This document shows, one piece after another, positions 57,730-64,000 of a DNA stretch of 64,000 nucleotides. The translations under genes and the position numbers were made by a program. Each line of letters begins with the position of its first letter. The first letter of the stretch is position 1. The DNA comes from Ettlia oleoabundans (taxonomy: Eukaryota > Chlorophyta > Chlorophyceae > Chlamydomonadales): positions 2,957 to 66,956 of the forward strand of contig JAAMXP010001750.1 of the NCBI GenBank assembly GCA_019693395.1. Direction: 5' to 3'. Under the pieces are notes generated by a model, which was given only the letters and a program-made list of their open reading frames with translations, made no database searches and was not told the DNA's origin.

Positions 57730-58034
57730 TGTCGTTTAACATGGTACTGCTGTTCGTCCATCCCCACCGTATGCTGGCGTATGTGAAAGCGCTGCATCAT
57801 TGGCAGGCCCATGTCCTCAGCACGGCCCACATCACATGTATGCAACGGTTGCCCCCACCCGCTCAGCTATGCTTGAATGGAATCATATGGCCGAAGGCGC
57901 TCTCTGCATGCACATGTGGTGTACACTGCTAGGAGTGCAGCTGAGCATTTGATACGTCCCTGCCGCCAAGCCCATTCCTCCCTGTTAGTTTCCCAATTCT
58001 TGCCAGCAATGCTTACTTAGAAGATATCAATAAA

Positions 58035-58039
58035 TTACA
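58035..58039 (-). terminator. TGTAA polyadenylation signal (lipase gene)
   Basis: TTACA on the + strand lies about 165 bases past the lipase stop. Confidence 0.45.
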
Positions 58040-58203
58040 GTCCTTTAAAACATGGCAACAAGGAGGGGTATGGTGAATCAAGTTACTTGATTTGTTGGTA
58101 CCAGGTTAATTCAGTGCAGCATTGGAAAAAGTGTTGGCTGGGGGATCATGCGAAAATGTGGGTTGGAGTGTGCATTCAAGTGGGGGGAAGGACTAGATAG
58201 AAA

Positions 58204-60496
58204 TCAGACAACGAGACACAGCAGGCAGAAGAGTGTGAGTGCATATAGGCAAGGCAGCCTGGCAGTGTGCAGCAGGAGGGTATGGCACATGTCTGTGAAA
58301 CATACAGCAGGGGCCGCCCAGGCCGAGGCAGTATACAGTGCGGCAATACGGAGTCGGTAGGTCACCATCCTGTGCGCTGCCAGGCCGCCAGTGACGTGAG
58401 AGGGCACCAGAGGGTCGTATGGCTGCGCCTCATGTGTATGGCGGGGTGGTCGCGGTATGGCGCCTGCTGGCAGGCTGACCTGGCGCCCCACAGGCACGCG
58501 CTGGTGCAGCAGGTGGTTGGGCAGCGTGGCAATTGCGGCCAGCAGGCGCATGCCCTTACCGCCCAGAACCACCGACGTCTGCAGGGCAAGCAGGTGGAGT
58601 AGGGAGGTTTCCTCAAGGCATTGCCTTACTACCACTACAGCAGGCCCAGGATTGCACACAGCCAAATGCAGTATATGATCTGAAACGTGCTGAATGACAC
58701 TGACAGCCGTTACCTACCTCCCTGCTACAGCTGCTGCAGCTTACCAGGGTCACAAGTGCGGCCATGATGGGATTCAACCACAGGTCGGGACGGTGCTGCC
58801 GTGGCGCCTGCTGCTCCTGCTTCTGCCACTGCTGCTGCCTGCCGTTTCCGGGGTGTATTGCCTGCGTAGCGACAACAAACCCGCTCTTGGCCTGGCCCCG
58901 CAATGGGCACGCCGCTGCGTATGGCAGCGGTGCCGACCCTGACCTCAACTTCGACGCCGGCCGCAGGGCTGGCCTCGCCCTGCTGCCCAAACAGGCCCAT
59001 TAGGCCCGGCACGAAATCTTCAGGAAGCGTGTAGTTTGTGATGCGCTTGTCCCAGCCGCATTCCTCTGCCACCGCCGCCAGCTCAGCATTGCCCACAGGC
59101 GGTACAGCAAAGCCAATGCAGGACACAGCCGGGTGAAGCTCGGCAGGCAGCGCGTCCAGCAGCCGCACAGCGCACAATGTGGCAACCGCACCACCCAGCG
59201 AGTGGCCTGCGCAGAAGGCATTGGGGGGAAACTAGAAAGCGGCGGGGAGGGTCTGACTGCTACAAAGTACACAGCGTTGGGTGGTGGGAGTTTTGAAGCG
59301 TTGTTGTAACACAACAACCAGTCCTGTGAGCACACAAGCAGCCAGATCAAGGAGACGGCAGCCAATGCAACCGCAACCCCACCTGACAGCACCAAACGCT
59401 TGCCCTGCACTTGCGCCAGGCGATACAGCTGCTCCACCGGCACCCCTGCTGCACGCTGCAGGTAGCCGCTGTGCGCAGCAGGAGCGCCTGTCGAGTGTTC
59501 CCAGTTGTCCCCGGCTGTTGCGCTGCTGGCATGGCGTGTGGCCCCAAGGGCTGGGATTGTACTGTGGCGCTTGAAGACGGGGGCATGGCGTAGGCGCAGG
59601 TTCACCAGGTGATCAGCAATTCTCTTTGTGCCGAGAAACGCAACCACCAGTGCATCGCCGGCATCAGCGACCACGTAGCTGCAAGCAGAAGGATGGGTAT
59701 GACAGGAGAATGAAAGAACAGAGAAGGGCATCAGGGCATCGCACCTCTGCTGCCACACTCGAGTAGGCCTAGATTTCGTGGTCCTCTATGGGCTGTGGTG
59801 CATCGCACAGCCACCACAAACAGCGGCACCAGCAGGGGGAAGGTGCATGCAAAGGGCCCTCACCGCTGCTCCTGCCCGGGCGGGCTCCACTGCACGGCGG
59901 AAATGCGGGGCGCAGCTGGCAGCTGGCGCTGCAGTCGCCGAATTGCCACCTCAGCCTGGTCCTCTCCATAGTCCACTGCTCGGTATATACCCTCGCACAG
60001 GCACACCGCAGCGGCGACATCCTGCGCCGAGGCACCAGAGCAGCACAGCCGCGTGACCGAGTCGCAGTGCCATGTTGTTACCAACCCTGATTGTTTTTCA
60101 AGGTAGTAGTGCTGATAAGACCAATTGGATCACACAGGTAGTGCGATATTGGCCGCGTCTGCATACCTGCAACCCTGCCGGGTGCTGGGTGGCCAACACG
60201 TCTGCCGCAAGCCTCCAGCGCCAGCTGAATGCCTCTGCTTCTTGCTGTTTCTGCTTCTTGTCGGCATCATTGCGGATCCAGCCAGTCACCTCTCGTAGGT
60301 TGGAGAGTAGAAGAGAGGAGTGGAGCGTTTGCCGGTACAGCGCCAGCTGTGGCGGCGCTGCTGGCAGAGCTCTTGCGGGCGCGCCCAGGGCGGCGATCGA
60401 CGCAGGACCTGCAGCTGCCGACCCCACGGGCCGATTGATGGCTGAACGCGAGCTCAAGGAATTTACTTGGGGCAAAGCTGCTGTCCGGGCTGCCAT
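58204..60496 (-). CDS. Class 3 lipase (alpha/beta hydrolase)
   Basis: Exons in transcript order are 60496-60167, 60111-59864, 59678-59383, 59206-58944, 58861-58745 and 58578-58204 (542 aa, GT-AG, in phase). After an Ala/Ser-rich, possibly transit-peptide start (MAARTAALPQVNSLSSRSAI) come ADAGDALVVAFLGTKRIADH and the nucleophile elbow GHSLGGAVATL near residue 292, with Ser as catalytic residue. IGFAVPPVGNAEL, YTLPEDFVPGLMGL (the Asp of the triad) and, near the end, AAHRMVTYR (probable His) follow. These are Lipase_3 features. The PPVGNAEL and LPEDFVP blocks resemble the Arabidopsis lipase class 3 group that includes At3g07400, as I recall it. It probably hydrolyses acyl esters of membrane or storage lipid. 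It is divergent from the dioxygenase gene. Confidence 0.85.
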
Positions 60497-60802
60497 AAGG
60501 TGAAGTGATCGGCGGCGGTTCGATCAGATTCAAGCTTGTTGACCGAAGAGCGGGTTGAGCTATAGCGAAGAGTGGTGACCAAAGCCGGATGATCCAAAGA
60601 TGATGTTTGCTTGCACGGGCCGGCAAAAACATTTGCAGGCTCAAAAGCGTGCAACGTGGCGCTCGCACGGGGTTTGCGCACAAGTGCAGGCACATTTGCT
60701 CATGCTCGCGCGTTTATCGCTGTACCTCGCGCCTTGTGCTCTATTCCACGTGACTTTTCAGCTGCCCGGCATATTCACCTTTTTCTGACGCAACGGCAAC
60801 CG
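60497..60802. promoter_or_regulatory. Divergent promoter, lipase / TauD-type dioxygenase
   Basis: The two start codons are 306 bases apart on opposite strands. No specific element was recognised. Confidence 0.4.
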
Positions 60803-63419
60803 ATGGCTTCCGAGACGGCACAGAACGTAGCGCAGGGGTGAGTTGCTTGCGAACAACCCGTTTCGTTGCGTTCGCCCAGACTCGGCACCCGCCGCCTCTC
60901 CTGCTTCTTGCGCAAGAGCGGCGGTGCCGGCCGTCGGAGGTGTGAGGTGCGCTAGCCAATGTGGCGTGCACCGGCAATCACGGTTTAGATCATCATGCCC
61001 TTCCTGGTGCTATAGGTTTGGCCAGGCACTGGGCAAGGCCATAGAGCAACCCAGCGCCTGGTATGCTACTGAGATGCGTGAGCGCAAGGCGGAATGGGTG
61101 TACCCGCTGACAGAGAGCGATGTTGCGGAGCTGGAGGCCGCCCTGGCGGTGGCAGAGCGTACTGGCAAGGCTGTGCAGGTAGGAAGGGCAGGCAGCTGAG
61201 GTTGCGTGCTTTCTTGCGGGTCTTGGGTGCTGCATCCAGCACATCGTAGGGTGCTAGAAAGCCCGCACGAGGATCGGTAGGATTTGCACCACCCCTCTGC
61301 CTGCCGTTGTATGCATTCCTTGTCTGCCTGGTGAGTGCCCTACTTGCTGGCCCGCTGTTTATTGACCTGTGTTCACCCACCGGCTTCTCCCTTCTTCCCC
61401 CATGCTGCCACTCCGGATGCAGGACGTAGTGCTGGAAGATTTCCCGCTGCCCACGCTGGGACCCAAGCTGCGTGCGCTGCTGCGTGAGGTCACCCATGGC
61501 CGTGGCTTCCAGCTGATTAGTGGCGTGCCAGTCTGGCGCTGGACCCCGGAGCAAGCCGTGCTCGCATACTGGTGCGAGCATGGTGGCAAGCCCTTGCTGC
61601 ATATTGGTGCTGGCTGGTTGTCAGCCATGCTGACGTACTCTTATGCGGCTGGGTGGGCAGCTGGCTGGGTTGCCTTGCAAGACAGGCACGCCAAGGTTGG
61701 CAAACAAGTGCACCCACATCGGTGGTTTGCTTGCAGGGATCTCAATGCATCGACCAATGGCAGTCTCTTAAGTGGGCAGCTGAATGTTATCTTTCCGTCT
61801 TTTCCAATGTGTTTCCTATCTGTGCTTGCAGGGCCATGGGCCTATACTGGGGCAGCGTGCGCCCTATCAACAAGGCGGGGCACCTGGTGGGGCACATCAA
61901 GGATATTGGGCAGGACCCAAACAAGCCAGAGACCCGCCTCTACGCAACTTCAGCAGCGCAGGTACATGCGGAAAATCAAACCACCCTTGCAGAAATGCGG
62001 GCTGTGGGTGGCTCCTGAGGCTGAAAGGGTGTAGTAAAGGGTGTGTGGGTGTCTGCTTATCTCTTGCCCTCAAGCACCCATGCTCCACACTAATGCAATA
62101 AAGATCAAGTGCTGCAACTTGGGTTCCAATCTGCATCTGCAGCCCATCCACAACGATGGTCCTGCGGACGTGGTGACGCTGCTGTGCCTGACTCCCGCCA
62201 AGGAGGGCGGCGCCTCACACTGGAGCAGCAGGTGGGCGGCATGTGGGGCTGGATAATGCTCACAACTTTTGGCAACATGGATGGCTCAGCTTCTGGGGTG
62301 GCTGTGCGGACCTTTGCTGCAAGCTTCTGGTCAGAACCAGTTTCCAACCCTTTCCCTCCTCTCAAATTTGCTCTGTTACCCCATCAATTTCTTGTTCTCC
62401 TTCACTTCTTTGCTAAGGCAGGTGACCTCCACACCACCATGTCAAGCTTCCACACTCCTCGTGTCTCCGCTGGTGCAGTCAGCAATAGACTGTGCTGTCA
62501 ATCCCTGTCCAGCCCTGCTGTCTAAACCTTACCCGTATGCCTTATTTTGCAGCCACACTGTGTACAACGAGATTCTGAGGAGGAGGCCCGACCTGCTTGA
62601 TGTGCTGGTAGAGCCCTGGTACTTCGACCGCAAGGGCGAGGTGCCGCCAGGCAAGAAGCCCTTCTTCGAGATACCCGTGCTCAAGTGAGTGCTGTATTGA
62701 CTGGGTGCTCATGAAAGCCGGCTCCAAGCTCCAGCAAGCATGCTGTGCCAGCATGCTGCGATTGCTTGCTCCATGCACGACTCGAGCACTGCGTGAGCGG
62801 AGCTCTGTCGAACACTCACGCGCCTGCCTTGGCGTTCGATCACGGCACGGCTGCTGCCCACTCCACCCGCAGCAACTGCGCTTACATCTACCCATGAAGG
62901 AGTATGCTTTCCCTTGCCCCACACACTCATCTTTCCCCGCCTTTCCTTTTTCTGCAGCTTCCACGCGGGGCACCTGTCTGTCAACTTCTCCTCCAACTAC
63001 TACATGCTCAGCCAGAGGCATGCAGAGGTGCCGCGCCTGACACCCGCGCACCTTGAGGTGAGGCACTCCCCTCTCACCCGCTGCTTTGTAAGTGTGTGTG
63101 ATATATTAATAGAGGGACACTGCAACTGGGCGCAAAATCTAGCGCATGCTCCTGGGGGCGGTGGGATTGCAGACTTATGAGCCGTGTCGATCCTGCTGGG
63201 CTGACGCTTACAGTACCACACAAGGCACGATTCGCAATATGATGGACAAATGATGGTTGTTGTGTGCTGTGATGCGCTGCGCAGGCCATCAAGGTGTTTG
63301 AGGAGTTTGCATGGAGCGATGCGCTGCGACTGGATTGGGAGCTGGCCCCGGGGGAGGTGCAGTTGCTGAGCAACCACACCTGCCTGCACAGCCGCCAGGG
63401 ATTTGTGGATGACCCAGAG
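60803..63419 (+). CDS. TauD/TfdA-family 2-oxoglutarate dioxygenase (3' end missing)
   Basis: Exons are 60803-60837, 61016-61178, 61423-61571, 61832-61961, 62143-62231, 62553-62684, 62958-63057 and 63285-63419, giving 311 residues so far with every phase agreeing. The protein starts MASETAQNVAQGFGQALGKA. The order is that of TauD/TfdA (clavaminate synthase-like) oxygenases: HGRGFQLISGVPV; YWGSVRPINKAGHLVGHIKD; PIHNDGPADVVTLLCL, where His162 and Asp164 bind iron; FHAGHLSVNFSS; and LLSNHTCLHSRQGFVDDPE, with the distal His near 301. Family members then have a short R-LLRLW block, which binds 2-oxoglutarate. It is not found up to 64000, so the final exon or exons lie beyond the window. The substrate is unknown; close plant relatives are also uncharacterised. 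Confidence 0.85.
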
Positions 63420-64000
63420 GTGAGGCACAGGGATGGGCAGGGAGTGCAAGGGGATGACATAGGCGGGCAGAAATGGTGGTGAGCCGGGAAACAGCCATTT
63501 GGACACAAATCGACACAGTAACTGCCATTCACAGCTCCCTGTCATGCACTGGGCCCCCAGCTGGCAGCATGATTGGTGCTGTGGTGGCAAGGCAAGGTAT
63601 GCATTGTCGTGTCTTGGTGCATGATGCATGGTTTGGGGTCAAGATATGTGGGGTTGGGTGCTTTATTGAAAGAAAAGCATGCATGCAAGGAGCTGGGGCA
63701 AAAAGCACAATTTTAGTAAGGAATTTTTTAGTATGGTCCCTAAACCCTACCCACAAGGGCCAGCCCTAAACACCAATGCCATGCGTGGTTGGTGCTTTGG
63801 GCTTTTGTGGCAGCCTGCTGGGGTGAGGTGAGGCCTGGGGTGGGCCCATTGCCCCGTTGCTGCCCACCCCAGGGCAGCACACACCTTGCAGCAACACACC
63901 ACTGCATGCGCAGCAAGTTGCCTGGCATTGGACACGGCTGAATTGGATCAAGTCGGGGAGTAAAGGGTTGGTATCATGTGGTGCCATTGCCGTTTTCTTT
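63420..64000. other. Probable intron of the dioxygenase gene
   Basis: The 580 bases after the GTGAGG donor show no frame matching the expected C-terminal Arg block of the dioxygenase. The stretch is read as intron, longer than its neighbours, or as 3'UTR if the gene is truncated. Confidence 0.4.

Larger units (their letters stand above)
57341..58203. other. Spacer with a small hairpin
   Basis: About 860 bases lie between the C2-domain gene start and the lipase stop, both on the minus strand. No gene is supported. A 9-base-pair hairpin is at 57708-57729 and a reverse TGTAA for the lipase gene is at 58035-58039. Confidence 0.5.

Overview
The window is nuclear DNA from a GC-rich green alga, most likely a Chlorella-like trebouxiophyte. 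Almost every gene is broken by phase-consistent introns of about 50-250 bases. TGTAA, the chlorophyte polyadenylation signal, lies downstream of many stops. The products are plant-type: a glucan water dikinase, a plastid chorismate-lyase-like protein, a plant-style inositol transporter with a Cys loop, and an organellar PPR protein. A GH46 chitosanase also suits an alga whose wall contains glucosamine polymers. I built exon models by hand, joining exons only where reading phase agreed. Eighteen loci are described, plus a rough model for a nineteenth (the F-box/LRR locus).

Layout, left to right. 1-596: last exons of a glucan water dikinase. 597-4106: gene-poor, with a 172/173-base tandem repeat. 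4107-9672 (+): single-KH RNA-binding protein with a long low-complexity tail. 10255-12451 (-): unrecognised 504-aa protein. 12621-13733 (-): METTL21-type lysine methyltransferase. 14664-16570 (+): SDE2 with an almost authentic ubiquitin at its N-terminus. 18240-21399 (-): PPR protein. 21859-23011 (-): Bax inhibitor-1. 23437-25569 (+): chorismate-lyase-like protein. 26110-28409 (+): F-box/LRR locus with an in-frame stop. 29347-33490 (-): unrecognised 852-aa protein with a polyQ tract. 33924-36891 (+): secreted lectin-chitosanase fusion. 37519-39130 (+): NIFK/Nop15-type nucleolar RRM protein. 39131-41337: gene-poor, with a G run and a run of Ns. 41338-43497 (-): unrecognised acidic protein. 45208-48576 (-): short U2AF65-like splicing factor. 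50039-53058 (-): inositol/sugar transporter. 53283-54712 (+): DUF2358 protein. 55405-57340 (-): C2-domain protein. 58204-60496 (-): class 3 lipase. 60803-63419 (+): TauD/TfdA dioxygenase whose 3' end lies beyond the window.

The genes form no operon or single pathway. RNA biology is well represented: KH protein, SDE2, U2AF65, NIFK and PPR. Several neighbours are head-to-head with short shared promoters: transporter/DUF2358 224 bases, lipase/dioxygenase 306, BI-1/chorismate lyase 425, polyQ protein/chitosanase 433. The most notable observations are the lectin-chitosanase fusion, the ubiquitin-SDE2 fusion, a U2AF65 with no UHM domain, and five GC-AG introns needed to keep genes in frame. No phage, plasmid, CRISPR, rRNA or tRNA feature was recognised.
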